64,000 nt of DNA from Oribacterium sp. WCC10 (GCF_900113415.1 NZ_FOPH01000002.1:62001-126000); one strand, 5' to 3'; shown: positions 53,261 through 61,461, counted from the first letter of the stretch. The notes: a model not told the origin generated them from the sequence alone. Made by a program: numbers and translations.

Positions 53261-55426
53261 ATGGAAATTAAGATTGCATTAGCGGGCAATCCGAACTGCG
53301 GAAAGACAACATTATTCAATGCTTTAACCGGAAGTAACCAGTATGTTGGTAACTGGCCTGGAGTTACGGTTGAGAAGAAAGAGGGACGTTTAAGAGGGAA
53401 TCGTGAGGTCATCATTCAGGATCTTCCGGGAATTTACTCTCTTTCTCCATATACTCTTGAAGAGGTGGTTTCCCGTAACTATCTTGTGAATGATAAGCCA
53501 GACGTGATCCTGAATATCATCGACGGAACAAACATTGAGAGAAACCTTTATCTCACAACACAGCTTGTTGAAATCGGTATCCCGATGGTCATCGCTGTAA
53601 ATATGATGGATGTTGTTCGTAAAAACGGCGATAAGGTTGATATAGAGAAGCTTTCACAGGAACTTGGATGTAAGTTTGTTGAGATCTCAGCACTTAGAGG
53701 TGAGGGAATTGACAAGATTTCTGAGCTTTGCCTTGAGGCTGCAAAGAGCGAGAATCGGAATAGCCTTCCATCAGTATTTGATGGCTCAGTAGAGCATGCC
53801 ATTGCCCATATCGAGGAGCATCTTGAAGGAATGGTTCCCGAGAAAAATCTTCGATGGTTTGCAGTTAAGGTTTTTGAACGTGACTCTGTGGCTCTTGAGC
53901 AGATTAGTATTAACGAGGGCACAAAGAAGGATATCGAGGCACACATCGCTGATTGTGAGAAAGAACTTGATGATGATGCGGAATCCATCATTACTAACCA
54001 GAGATACAACTACATCAAGAAGCTTGTTGATAAGGCAGTTGTTAAGAAGAGAAAGGCAGGAGAGCTTTCTGTATCGGATAAGATCGATCAGATAGTAACA
54101 AACCGGATTCTTGCTCTTCCGATTTTTGCGGTTGTAATGTTCCTTGTTTACTATATTTCCGTAACAACACTTGGAACTGTAGTGACAGACTGGACCAATG
54201 ATGTATTTGTGGGAGAATGGATTCAGCCGTTCTTCGAGAATCTTCTTACCAGCGCCGGAGCATCTGACTGGGTTATCTCCCTTGTTGTTGACGGTATTAT
54301 CGGCGGACTTGGCGCACCTCTCGGCTTTGCACCTCAGATGGCTATAGTATTCTTCTTCCTTACAATCCTTGAAGACTGTGGATATATGGCCAGAGTGGCA
54401 TTCATTATGGACAGACTTTTCAGAAGATTCGGTCTTTCCGGTAAGTCATTCATTCCATTCCTTATTTCATCAGGCTGCGGCGTTCCGGGAATCATGGCAA
54501 CTCGTACCATCGAGGAGGAAAAGGATCGTCGTATGACCATGATAACAACAACCTCTATTCCATGCGGAGCCAAGCTTCCTGTAATTGCAGTTATTGCAGG
54601 CTACCTTATGGGAGGTGCATGGTGGTTCGCTCCGACGATTTACTTTGCCGGTATTGCGATGGTTATCATCATGTGTATCATCATGAAGAAGACAAACATG
54701 TTTTCAGGTGATCCTGCACCGTTTGTAATGGAGCTTCCTGCTTACCATATTCCTTCTGCAAAGAATGTTTTCCTTCATGTCTGGGAGAGAGTATGGGCAT
54801 TCCTTAAAAAGGCCGGAACTATCCTGTTCCTCTGCTGTGCGGTTATGTGGTTCCTTGGAGCTTTCGGTATAGTAGAGGGGGCATTTACACTGGTAGAAAA
54901 TGTAGAGGATTCCTTCCTTGCTTCCATCGGTAATGTTTTTGCATGGATGTTTGCTCCTATCGGATTCGGCAGCTGGCAGGCAGTCGCAGCATCACTTTCA
55001 GGCTTTGTTGCCAAGGAAGGTCTTGTTACCACACTTTCAGTTGTATCCAGTCTCGGAGAAGAGCTTGAGGAGTATGATGAGGCCATGAATGTTGCTTTCC
55101 GTGCGTTCTTCCCAACCAGCATGGCAGCAGTATCATTCCTTATCTTCAACATCTTTGATTCACCTTGTCTTGCAGCTATTTCTGCAATGGCTAAGGAAAT
55201 TGGAAGCAGGAAGTGGTTCTGGTTCGCCATCGCTTTCCAGAATATCAATGCTTACCTTATCTGTCTTATGGTTTACCAGCTTATCGGTTTAATGGTTGGT
55301 CAGGTTGCATTCAGCGTATTTACAGTTGCAGCGGTTCTTGTGCTTGCGGGATATCTTTACCTCCTTTTCAGACCGGATCCAAATGCAAGAAAAGCAGTTT
55401 CAGGTGTTAAGCCTGCTATGGCTTGA
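53261..55426 (+). CDS. feoB: Ferrous iron transporter FeoB
   Basis: A 721-residue membrane protein. The N-terminal G-protein domain shows G1 GNPNCGKTTLFNALTG, G3 DLPGIYSLSPY, G4 NMMD and G5 SALRGEG, followed by a helical GDI region. The membrane part has the Gate motif SGCGVPGIMATRTI with its Cys and a second gate CGAKLPVIAVI. It imports Fe(II) using GTP. It lacks the C-terminal Cys-rich tail; that function is probably taken by the gene at 56101. AAAGAAGGAG precedes the ATG. Confidence 0.96.
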   Translation: MEIKIALAGNPNCGKTTLFNALTGSNQYVGNWPGVTVEKKEGRLRGNREVIIQDLPGIYSLSPYTLEEVVSRNYLVNDKPDVILNIIDGTNIERNLYLTTQLVEIGIPMVIAVNMMDVVRKNGDKVDIEKLSQELGCKFVEISALRGEGIDKISELCLEAAKSENRNSLPSVFDGSVEHAIAHIEEHLEGMVPEKNLRWFAVKVFERDSVALEQISINEGTKKDIEAHIADCEKELDDDAESIITNQRYNYIKKLVDKAVVKKRKAGELSVSDKIDQIVTNRILALPIFAVVMFLVYYISVTTLGTVVTDWTNDVFVGEWIQPFFENLLTSAGASDWVISLVVDGIIGGLGAPLGFAPQMAIVFFFLTILEDCGYMARVAFIMDRLFRRFGLSGKSFIPFLISSGCGVPGIMATRTIEEEKDRRMTMITTTSIPCGAKLPVIAVIAGYLMGGAWWFAPTIYFAGIAMVIIMCIIMKKTNMFSGDPAPFVMELPAYHIPSAKNVFLHVWERVWAFLKKAGTILFLCCAVMWFLGAFGIVEGAFTLVENVEDSFLASIGNVFAWMFAPIGFGSWQAVAASLSGFVAKEGLVTTLSVVSSLGEELEEYDEAMNVAFRAFFPTSMAAVSFLIFNIFDSPCLAAISAMAKEIGSRKWFWFAIAFQNINAYLICLMVYQLIGLMVGQVAFSVFTVAAVLVLAGYLYLLFRPDPNARKAVSGVKPAMA

Positions 55427-55446
55427 TTATAAAATGTTATTATCAC

Positions 55447-55480
55447 AAAACGGGTCGGAGCAGATGCTTCGACCTGTTTA
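55447..55480 (+). terminator. Intrinsic terminator of feoB
   Basis: A 14-bp stem AAACGGGTCGGAGC / GCTTCGACCTGTTT (two G-U pairs). The T-tract after it is short. Confidence 0.7.
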
Positions 55481-55530
55481 TTTATATGAGAAAAGATATC
55501 AGATATTCAATCAGAAGTGACTTAAAGTCA

Positions 55531-55559
55531 TTGACATATTTGATTAAGTGCAATATATT
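55531..55559 (+). promoter_or_regulatory. Promoter of the metallochaperone gene
   Basis: Perfect TTGACA (55531-55536), a 17-bp spacer and TATATT (55554-55559). Confidence 0.75.
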
Positions 55560-55571
55560 AGTCGTTACTAA
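55558..55571. promoter_or_regulatory. DtxR-type box 5
   Basis: TTAG-TCGTTA-CTAA; on the minus strand AAGTTAG-N6-CTAATA, the same extended form as the feo boxes. It overlaps the -10 and start point. Confidence 0.65.
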
Positions 55572-55578
55572 CTTGCGC

Positions 55579-55595
55579 ATACCCCAGTGGGGTAT
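55579..55595. promoter_or_regulatory. CsoR-type palindrome
   Basis: ATACCCC-AGT-GGGGTAT is a perfect 7-3-7 palindrome just downstream of the predicted transcription start. It matches the G/C-rich ATACCC-type operators of the CsoR/RcnR copper- and nickel-sensing family. Confidence 0.7.
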
Positions 55596-55627
55596 ACTCG
55601 GAATTGTATTGTCGGAGGATAGATGTT

Positions 55628-56014
55628 ATGGTATCGGATATTCCTTTTAATAAAACTGATATGATTGTGATTGCTATTCTTGCAATTCTTTTTCTGCTTG
55701 GAGTCAGAGTCGTGATCAGCTTTTTTCAAAAACCTCAAGCACAGGGACTGCCGCAGAATTTAGATGCTGTTTTTGATGCCGGCAGACGTGTTACGGTTAT
55801 TGTAGATGGGATGATGTGCGGTATGTGCGAGATTCATGTTAAAGATGCAGTGAGAAAAGCATTGCCTGACGCGAAGGATGTAACAGCTTCTCACGAGTCG
55901 GGAAAAGTGAAGTTTACACTCGGTAAAAAAACAGATATGCCGGAGTTGTTGGATGCACTCCATGCTGCCATAGATCCGGAAGGATACAGGATAACAGAAG
56001 TTACTTCAAATTAG
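55628..56014 (+). CDS. Membrane-anchored HMA-like metal-binding protein
   Basis: A 128-residue protein with one N-terminal helix (about 12-32) and a soluble domain (54-128) of the ferredoxin-like HMA type. The metal site is VDGMMCGMCEIHVKDAVRKAL with Cys64 and Cys67, as in copper chaperones. It would sit on the inner face or outside of the membrane; topology is not clear. Its own promoter carries an iron-type box and a CsoR-type palindrome. The start at 55628 follows GGAGG by nine bases. It may deliver or buffer Cu(I) or Fe(II) beside FeoB. Confidence 0.75.
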   Translation: MVSDIPFNKTDMIVIAILAILFLLGVRVVISFFQKPQAQGLPQNLDAVFDAGRRVTVIVDGMMCGMCEIHVKDAVRKALPDAKDVTASHESGKVKFTLGKKTDMPELLDALHAAIDPEGYRITEVTSN

Positions 56015-56100
56015 TGAGTTATATTTATTATTTAGACATGTATTCATGGTCTTTGATTAAGACTATGCGGATAAATGAAGGTTTACAGAAAGAGGTTTAA

Positions 56101-56346
56101 ATGGCAGATTTTATCATTATAACTATACTCATAGTTGTCGCATTACTTATTATAAGAAAGCTTTACAGAGATTATAAAAAGTATGGGACCTGCGCAGGAT
56201 GTGCAGAGGCACAGTTGGGACACTGCAATCATGTGGGGCATAAGGAACTTGATGAGAGGCGTGCTGAGCTTGACAGAATAAAGTTAAACGAAGTTCAGAA
56301 GGCTATACTGGCGAAGCATGCGAGAAATAAATGTAAAAATAAATGA
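56101..56346 (+). CDS. FeoB-associated Cys-rich membrane protein
   Basis: An 81-residue protein: one N-terminal helix (4-18, IIITILIVVALLIIR), a basic linker and a cysteine cluster GTCAGCAEAQLGHCNH (Cys31, Cys34, Cys42), followed by a charged helix. Small membrane proteins of this layout are recurrent neighbours of feoB in Firmicutes and carry the name FeoB-associated Cys-rich membrane protein; their role in iron transfer is proposed, not proven. AGAAAGAGG lies four bases before the ATG. Confidence 0.8.
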   Translation: MADFIIITILIVVALLIIRKLYRDYKKYGTCAGCAEAQLGHCNHVGHKELDERRAELDRIKLNEVQKAILAKHARNKCKNK

Positions 56347-56435
56347 TCGGATGATGCATCGGGATGCATCACTTTAGATATAGAAGACATTTTAAAGATG
56401 ATTTAAAAATGTATGAATTTCTGATTAATTTTCCG

Positions 56436-56464
56436 TTGACGATATGACTATTTACTGTTAATAT
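56436..56464 (+). promoter_or_regulatory. Promoter of the candidate non-coding RNA
   Basis: TTGACG (56436-56441), exactly 17 bp, then TAATAT (56459-56464). The predicted start point lies near 56471, with no start codon plus ribosome site following. Confidence 0.7.
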
Positions 56465-56470
56465 CGCAAA

Positions 56471-56953
56471 GGAAAAATGCGTGAAACAGAGATGTTTTAC
56501 AAATGATTTTATTGATTGAGTAGCCGGCGGCATGCAAAGGTTCCCCGGGGAACTGGATACATGAAAGGTGGGCCCTGATAGAAAGGTCAGGAGGACTCAA
56601 ATTTTATAAGTATTTAGCGGTATCTTATAAGGCGTTGCCGATAATCAGGATATCTGTCACCTAATACTTGCTGGGTGTAGATATTGAGATTAACTGCTGA
56701 ACGGAGCATATATGCTCCATCTTGTGAAACGATCAATAGGGTTGCCTTTGTAAGCACTCTGGGTGGACGAAAAAGAAATTAAACAGAAGATAAGCGGATA
56801 TTATTTTTTGATATGACCGTTGTTGTCAAGCCGGATAGAAAAGTGTGGCTTTACGATATTCTTCCAGGACAAGAACCTGCTTATACAGGTGAGCATTTTC
56901 GTATGAGGTCGTTATACAGGCTGGAGCTTATATAGTTCCAGCCTGTTTTTTTT
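56471..56953 (+). ncRNA. Candidate ~480-nt structured non-coding RNA
   Basis: Between a good promoter and a strong terminator lies about 480 nt without a credible ORF. It contains clear local stems: GTTCCCCGGGGAAC (near 56540), CCTGA / TCAGG (near 56576), AAGTATT..AG / CTAATACTT, GGAGCATATATGCTCC (near 56705) and CCTGCTTATACAGG (near 56875). I see no RNase P, tmRNA, SRP, T-box or cobalamin core. Large ornate RNAs such as ROOL are known from rumen bacteria, but I cannot decide membership by eye. It could alternatively be a very long leader of the pot operon. Confidence 0.5.
56916..56953 (+). terminator. Strong intrinsic terminator ending the candidate RNA
   Basis: A 10-bp stem ACAGGCTGGA / TCCAGCCTGT followed by seven Ts. 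It ends two bases before the first tandem repeat unit. Confidence 0.9.
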
Positions 56954-56954
56954 C

Positions 56955-57257
56955 GCGATAAGTCCGTCAAGCGGTTCTTGGGCGTTGTGCTCGCACAAAA
57001 GACCAAAGTGGCATTTGACGGGCAACGCGGAATCGACCATCACTGATGGGAGATTGCGATAAGTCCGTCAAGCGGTTCTTGGGCGTTGTGCTCGCACAAA
57101 AGACCAAAGTGGCATTTGACGGGCAACGCGGAATCGATAATCTCCGATGGGAGATAATGATAAGGCGGTCTTCAGGACATCGTGCTTGCATGATCGTACA
57201 TATGGGCCGCCAACGTTAAATTTACCATCTTCGATGGTAGATCGGCGATTGATATAT
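56955..57257 (+). repeat. Three tandem 101-nt structured repeats in front of potABCD
   Basis: Units begin at 56955, 57056 and 57157, an exact 101-bp period. Units 1 and 2 share their first 82 bases without a mismatch; unit 3 is diverged. Each unit has a long stem enclosing a small tetraloop hairpin and then a short second hairpin. Stem sequences differ in unit 3 but still pair: TCCGTCAA / TTGACGGG becomes GGCGGTC / GGGCCGCC; TTGTG-CTCG-CACAA becomes TCGTG-CTTG-CATGA; CCATC / GATGG becomes TACCATC / GATGGTA. The third unit ends about 20 nt before the potA ribosome site. Confidence 0.85.
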
Positions 57258-57275
57258 ATCATGGAGGAAAATGCT

Positions 57276-58358
57276 TTGAGTAGAAATCTTTTGGAATTAC
57301 AGAATATCACCAAGTCTTATGACGGACAGTTAATACTTGATGATCTAACACTTGATATACATGAGAATAGCTTTGTTACATTTCTTGGTCCTTCAGGCTG
57401 TGGGAAGACCACAACTCTCCGTATCATCGGCGGTTTTGAAAAGCCTGATAAGGGCAGGGTACTTTTTGACGGTAAAGACATTACCAATCTTCCGGCGAAC
57501 AAGCGTCAGTTAAACACTGTGTTTCAGAAGTATGCACTGTTCCCTCACATGAGCATCGAGGAAAACATTGCCTTCGGCCTGAGGATAAAGAATAAGTCTG
57601 AAAGCTATATTAAAGATAAGATAAAATATGCTCTGAAGCTTGTTAACCTTGACGGTTTTGAAAAGCGTTCCATCGACTCTCTTTCCGGTGGACAGCAGCA
57701 GCGTATAGCTATCGCGAGAGCTATAGTAAATGAACCCAGACTTCTGCTTCTTGACGAGCCTTTAGGGGCACTTGACCTGAAACTTCGTCAGGAGATGCAG
57801 TATGAACTTATCAGACTTAAGAATGAGCTTGGCATCACATTTATATATGTAACTCATGATCAGGAAGAAGCTCTGACTATGTCTGACTATGTTGTAGTTA
57901 TGAACCAGGGATATATCCAGCAGGCAGGAAGCCCTGAGCAGATCTACAATGAGCCGGAGAATGCTTTCGTTGCGGACTTCATCGGAGATTCCAATATCGT
58001 TCCAGGCGTGATGCTTGAGGATTATCTGGTACGTATCTTTGGAGCGGAGTTTAAGTGTATCGATGCGGGCTTCGGAACCAACAAGCCTGTTGATGTTGTT
58101 ATACGTCCCGAGGATGTTGAGATAGTTGATGACGATGATCCTAGAGCTATTCTTCACGGAGAGATGACACACATCATCTTTAAGGGGGAAATATACGAGA
58201 TGGAGTGTACAACACCTGATGGTTTTGAGTGGCTCATTCACTCAACGGAACTTCATGAGCCGGGAAAGAAGGTTGGACTTTATGTTAAGCCTTCCAACAT
58301 CCAGATCATGAACAAGCCTGAATCTGAAGATGAGGAGGCATTGGGAGTTGAAGAATAA
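57276..58358 (+). CDS. potA: Spermidine/putrescine ABC transporter ATP-binding protein
   Basis: A 360-residue ATPase. Walker A GPSGCGKTT, Q-loop FQKYALFPHM, signature LSGGQQQRIA, Walker B LLLDEPLGALD and the H-loop VTHDQEEA; the C-terminal third is the TOBE regulatory domain. It powers polyamine import with the permeases and binding protein that follow. The start is set at a TTG (57276) eight bases after GGAGG; the ATG at 57261 lies upstream of that site, and still earlier frames run through the tandem repeats. The sequence upstream suggests RNA-level control. Confidence 0.9.
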   Translation: MSRNLLELQNITKSYDGQLILDDLTLDIHENSFVTFLGPSGCGKTTTLRIIGGFEKPDKGRVLFDGKDITNLPANKRQLNTVFQKYALFPHMSIEENIAFGLRIKNKSESYIKDKIKYALKLVNLDGFEKRSIDSLSGGQQQRIAIARAIVNEPRLLLLDEPLGALDLKLRQEMQYELIRLKNELGITFIYVTHDQEEALTMSDYVVVMNQGYIQQAGSPEQIYNEPENAFVADFIGDSNIVPGVMLEDYLVRIFGAEFKCIDAGFGTNKPVDVVIRPEDVEIVDDDDPRAILHGEMTHIIFKGEIYEMECTTPDGFEWLIHSTELHEPGKKVGLYVKPSNIQIMNKPESEDEEALGVEE

Positions 58359-59178
58359 ATCATCAAGATATCTGGCATCGCCATATATTATCTGGATAGT
58401 GGGATTCATAGTTATACCGCTTCTCACCATCGTATATTACGGTTTTACAGATAAAAGCGGAGCATTTACCTTCAGCAATATCGCGGAGATACTTGTATGG
58501 GAGAACTACAGACCGCTTTATCGTTCTCTGATTCTTTCTGCTGTAAGTACGCTTGTATGCTTCCTGTTGGCTTATCCTCTGGCGATGATTCTCCGCTGGT
58601 ACAAGATAGGAAGAGGGTCCATCATAGTGTTTATATTTATCCTTCCCATGTGGATGAATTCACTGCTCCGTATACTTGCGTGGCAGACTCTTCTGGAACG
58701 AAAGGGAGTCATTAACGGAATACTTACAGCCATGCATCTTCCGGAGCAGCATCTTATAAATACTACTGCAGCTGTACTTATCGGAATGGTTTACGATTTC
58801 CTTCCGTTTATGATATTGCCGCTCTATAACGCTCTTATGAAGATAGATGACAATACCATTAATGCAGCATATGATCTTGGTGCAAGCTTCTGGCAGGTAC
58901 TTACTAAGATCATGCTACCTCTGACAGTTCCCGGTATAGTATCCGGAGTTACCATGGTATTCGTTCCGGCCCTTACAACATTTGCTATTTCCAATATGCT
59001 GGGTGGCGGCAAGATTTACCTTATAGGAAATGTCATCGAGCAGGAGTTCATGCAGGATTCGGACTGGAATCAGGGCTCGGGATTGAGCCTTGTGCTGATG
59101 ATGTTCGTTATTGTTTCAATGCTTATCGTTAATCATTTTGACGATAAGAAGGATATGGGAAGAGGAGGAGTTATCTGA
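58348..59178 (+). CDS. potB: Spermidine/putrescine ABC transporter permease PotB
   Basis: A 276-residue, six-helix permease with the EAA loop INAAYDLGASFWQVLTKIMLPLTVPG (near 175-200). It resembles PotB (SSRYLASPYIIWIVGFIVIPLL; LPMWMNSLLRILAW). It overlaps the end of potA. The start is uncertain: an ATG at 58330 has no good site, while a TTG at 58348 lies nine bases after GGAGG and is preferred. It ends in the TGATG overlap with potC. Confidence 0.88.
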   Translation: MKNKSSRYLASPYIIWIVGFIVIPLLTIVYYGFTDKSGAFTFSNIAEILVWENYRPLYRSLILSAVSTLVCFLLAYPLAMILRWYKIGRGSIIVFIFILPMWMNSLLRILAWQTLLERKGVINGILTAMHLPEQHLINTTAAVLIGMVYDFLPFMILPLYNALMKIDDNTINAAYDLGASFWQVLTKIMLPLTVPGIVSGVTMVFVPALTTFAISNMLGGGKIYLIGNVIEQEFMQDSDWNQGSGLSLVLMMFVIVSMLIVNHFDDKKDMGRGGVI

Positions 59179-59969
59179 TGACAAAAATAAAAGAAACTCT
59201 TTCACAATGTTATCTTGCCTTTATAGTTCTGTTCATGTATGCGCCTATAGTTACACTTGTGGCGCTGTCTTTTAACAGTGGACGTTCAAGAGCGCAGTGG
59301 TCAGGCTTTACATTTGACTGGTATGCAGAGATGTGGGCTGATCAGGCTATCATGGCGGCATTGAGAAACACCATAATCATAGCTTTTGTATCGGCTTTTA
59401 TCGCTACAGTTCTTGGAACTATGGCGGCAATAGGCATTAATAATATGAGATCAGTATCCAGAAATACTGTAATGAGCATTACAAATATTCCGATGCTTAA
59501 TGCGGATATAGTTACAGGTATATCCATGATGCTGTGCTTTATTGCATTCAGAGTATCACTGGGATTTCATACCATACTTATTGCGCATATTACATTTAAC
59601 CTTCCTTATGTCATCTTAAGTGTAATGCCTAAGGTGAGACAGGCCAGCAAGGATACTTATGAAGCTGCACTGGATCTGGGAGCGACTCCGGTTCAGGCCT
59701 TCTTTAAGGTTGTGCTTCCTGAACTCATGCCTGGAATAACTTCAGGCTTTATGCTGGCATTTACCATGAGTCTTGATGATTTCATCATCACTCACTTCAC
59801 AAGAGGGGCGGGAATCGACACTATATCAACTCTCGTATATAGTCAGGTAAGAAAGGGAATCAAGCCTACAATGTATGCCCTGTCAACAGTTATCTTCCTG
59901 ACAGTATTTGTGGTATTGATGATTGGTAATTTTGCTCCGGAATGGTTTAAGAAAAGAAGGAAAGCATAA
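59178..59969 (+). CDS. potC: Spermidine/putrescine ABC transporter permease PotC
   Basis: A 263-residue, six-helix permease with FMYAPIVTLVALSFNSGRS at the start and the EAA loop YEAALDLGATPVQAFFKVVLPELMPG, followed by FTMSLDDFIITHF, typical for PotC. Its ATG overlaps the potB stop by one base, so translation is coupled. A GGAGGAG site lies eight bases upstream. Confidence 0.9.
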   Translation: MTKIKETLSQCYLAFIVLFMYAPIVTLVALSFNSGRSRAQWSGFTFDWYAEMWADQAIMAALRNTIIIAFVSAFIATVLGTMAAIGINNMRSVSRNTVMSITNIPMLNADIVTGISMMLCFIAFRVSLGFHTILIAHITFNLPYVILSVMPKVRQASKDTYEAALDLGATPVQAFFKVVLPELMPGITSGFMLAFTMSLDDFIITHFTRGAGIDTISTLVYSQVRKGIKPTMYALSTVIFLTVFVVLMIGNFAPEWFKKRRKA

Positions 59970-60060
59970 GTTTGAAGTGAACATTCAGACTTAATTGGTG
60001 GGTCAGATACGAGTCCGTATAAATCCGGAGCATGACTGGCTCATGGGGGTAATAACGAAA

Positions 60061-61212
60061 ATGGATGGAAGAGAAAAGACCGGGCTTTTGAGAATCTTTG
60101 GAAACAGAGCCATCATGGCAGCGGTTTCTGTGTTTGTCATAGCCGGTGTATCGGCATCTGCGGTAGGATGCGGTACAACAGAGAAAAACATTGAGGAGAT
60201 ACCGACTCCACTCAAGGATACATTATATGTATACAATGCCGGTGAATACATTGATCCCGAGCTTATCGATATGTTTGAAGAAGAGACAGGGATAAATGTT
60301 GTATATGATGTCTTTGAGACTCTTGAAGAGATGTATCCGGTTATCGAAGCGGGCGGAGTAATCTATGACTGTGTATGTCCGTCGGATTATATGATTGAGA
60401 AAATGCTCCAGAACAATCTTCTGCAGGAAATCAACTATGATAATATACCTAATATTAAGTATATCGGTGAAGATTATATGAAGATGGCTTCAGAGTTTGA
60501 TCCGGGCAACAAATACGCAGTTCCATATACATGGGGGACAGTCGGAATCCTTTACAATACAAGGATGCTTGATGAACTTGGAGTGCCATACCCTACAAAG
60601 TGGTCAGATCTGTGGAATCCAAAACTTAAGAATGAGATACTCATGCAGGATTCTGTGAGAGATGCATTTATGGTGGCTCTCAAGAAAAACGGTTTCAGCT
60701 GTAATACAGAGAATCCGGAGGAACTTGATAAGGCAAAGCAGGATCTGATAGATCAGAAGCCTATAGTACAGGCATATGTTATAGATCAGGTAAGAGATAA
60801 GATGATAGGCGAGGAAGCTGCTGTCGGAATCATCTATTCAGGTGAGATCCTTTACGTTCAGGATGAACTTGAAGGAACCGATGTTAATGTTGAATATGCT
60901 ATCCCTGAAGAGGGAACTAATCTTTGGATCGATGCATGGGTTATTCCGAAGAATGCAAGAAATAAAGAATATGCAGAGAAATGGATCAATTTCCTCTGCA
61001 GACCTGATGTTGCGGCAAAGAATTTTGAATATATCACCTACTCAACTCCTAATACAGGCGCTCTTGAACTATTGGATCAGGAGTATCTTGATAATAAGGC
61101 TGTATTCCCTGACACCAAGGAACTTCTCAAGACTTCTGAGTTCTATCATTATCTTGGACAAGAGGGAGATGCTCTATATAATGACCGTTGGAAGACAGTG
61201 AAATCAAGCTGA
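60061..61212 (+). CDS. potD: Spermidine/putrescine-binding lipoprotein PotD
   Basis: A 383-residue extracytoplasmic binding protein. Lipoprotein signal with lipobox AVGC (Cys37), then a type-2 binding fold: LYVYNAGEYIDPELIDMFEE, DCVCPSDYMIEKML, VPYTWGTVGILYN, EGTNLWIDAWVIPKNA, family-typical for PotD/PotF. It delivers polyamines to PotBC. The start is placed at 60061, with GGGGG eleven bases before; an ATG at 60043 is possible. It is the last gene of the operon; the terminator is at 61307. Confidence 0.88.
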   Translation: MDGREKTGLLRIFGNRAIMAAVSVFVIAGVSASAVGCGTTEKNIEEIPTPLKDTLYVYNAGEYIDPELIDMFEEETGINVVYDVFETLEEMYPVIEAGGVIYDCVCPSDYMIEKMLQNNLLQEINYDNIPNIKYIGEDYMKMASEFDPGNKYAVPYTWGTVGILYNTRMLDELGVPYPTKWSDLWNPKLKNEILMQDSVRDAFMVALKKNGFSCNTENPEELDKAKQDLIDQKPIVQAYVIDQVRDKMIGEEAAVGIIYSGEILYVQDELEGTDVNVEYAIPEEGTNLWIDAWVIPKNARNKEYAEKWINFLCRPDVAAKNFEYITYSTPNTGALELLDQEYLDNKAVFPDTKELLKTSEFYHYLGQEGDALYNDRWKTVKSS

Positions 61213-61306
61213 GAAAATCACGGTTACATTAATCATAAAACACAAGATGATATTTTCAGCATTGACTTTCAAATAAATATTTTTAATAAATCTATCAAAT
61301 AGAGAT

Positions 61307-61352
61307 AAGACCTCTTTTCCGGATTACATGCCGGTAAGGAGGTCTTTATTTT
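61307..61352 (+). terminator. Intrinsic terminator of potABCD
   Basis: A 15-16-bp stem AAGACCTCTTTTCCGG / CCGGTAAGGAGGTCTT (one bulge) followed by TATTTTTAT. The rest of the gap 61213-61518 is AT-rich and holds the promoter at 61432. Confidence 0.85.
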
Positions 61353-61431
61353 TATATACAGAAGTACCATAAAGAATAGAAAGTTTGAGGGATTATAATA
61401 AGATTTTTATGTCAGCTATTATCTGATAATA

Positions 61432-61461
61432 TTGTAACAATGACATGAAATGTGTTAAAAT
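61432..61461 (+). promoter_or_regulatory. Promoter of the lactonase gene
   Basis: TTGTAA (61432-61437), an 18-bp spacer and TAAAAT (61456-61461), 58 bp before the ATG. Confidence 0.5.

Noticed and set aside
56740-56780. T-box motif (GGGTGG) in the non-coding region
   Set aside because: GGGTGGACG lacks the full AGGGTGGNACCGCG form, and no aminoacyl-tRNA synthetase or amino acid gene follows.
56471-56953. RNase P RNA, tmRNA, SRP RNA or cobalamin riboswitch
   Set aside because: I looked for the GAGGAAAGTC core, the tRNA-like CCA end with tag frame, the SRP GGAAGCAGC-type loop and the B12 box; none was found on the plus strand. A covariance search could still change this.
57147-57275. Upstream extension of the potA frame
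   Set aside because: It runs through repeat units 2 and 3, has no family similarity and lies upstream of the GGAGG site that serves the TTG at 57276.
56967-57313. Minus-strand reading frames of 74 and 81 codons with repeated peptide RVARQMPLWSFVRAQRPRTA
   Set aside because: They are the antisense of the 101-nt structured repeats; no ribosome site, and the repeat explains the identical peptides.
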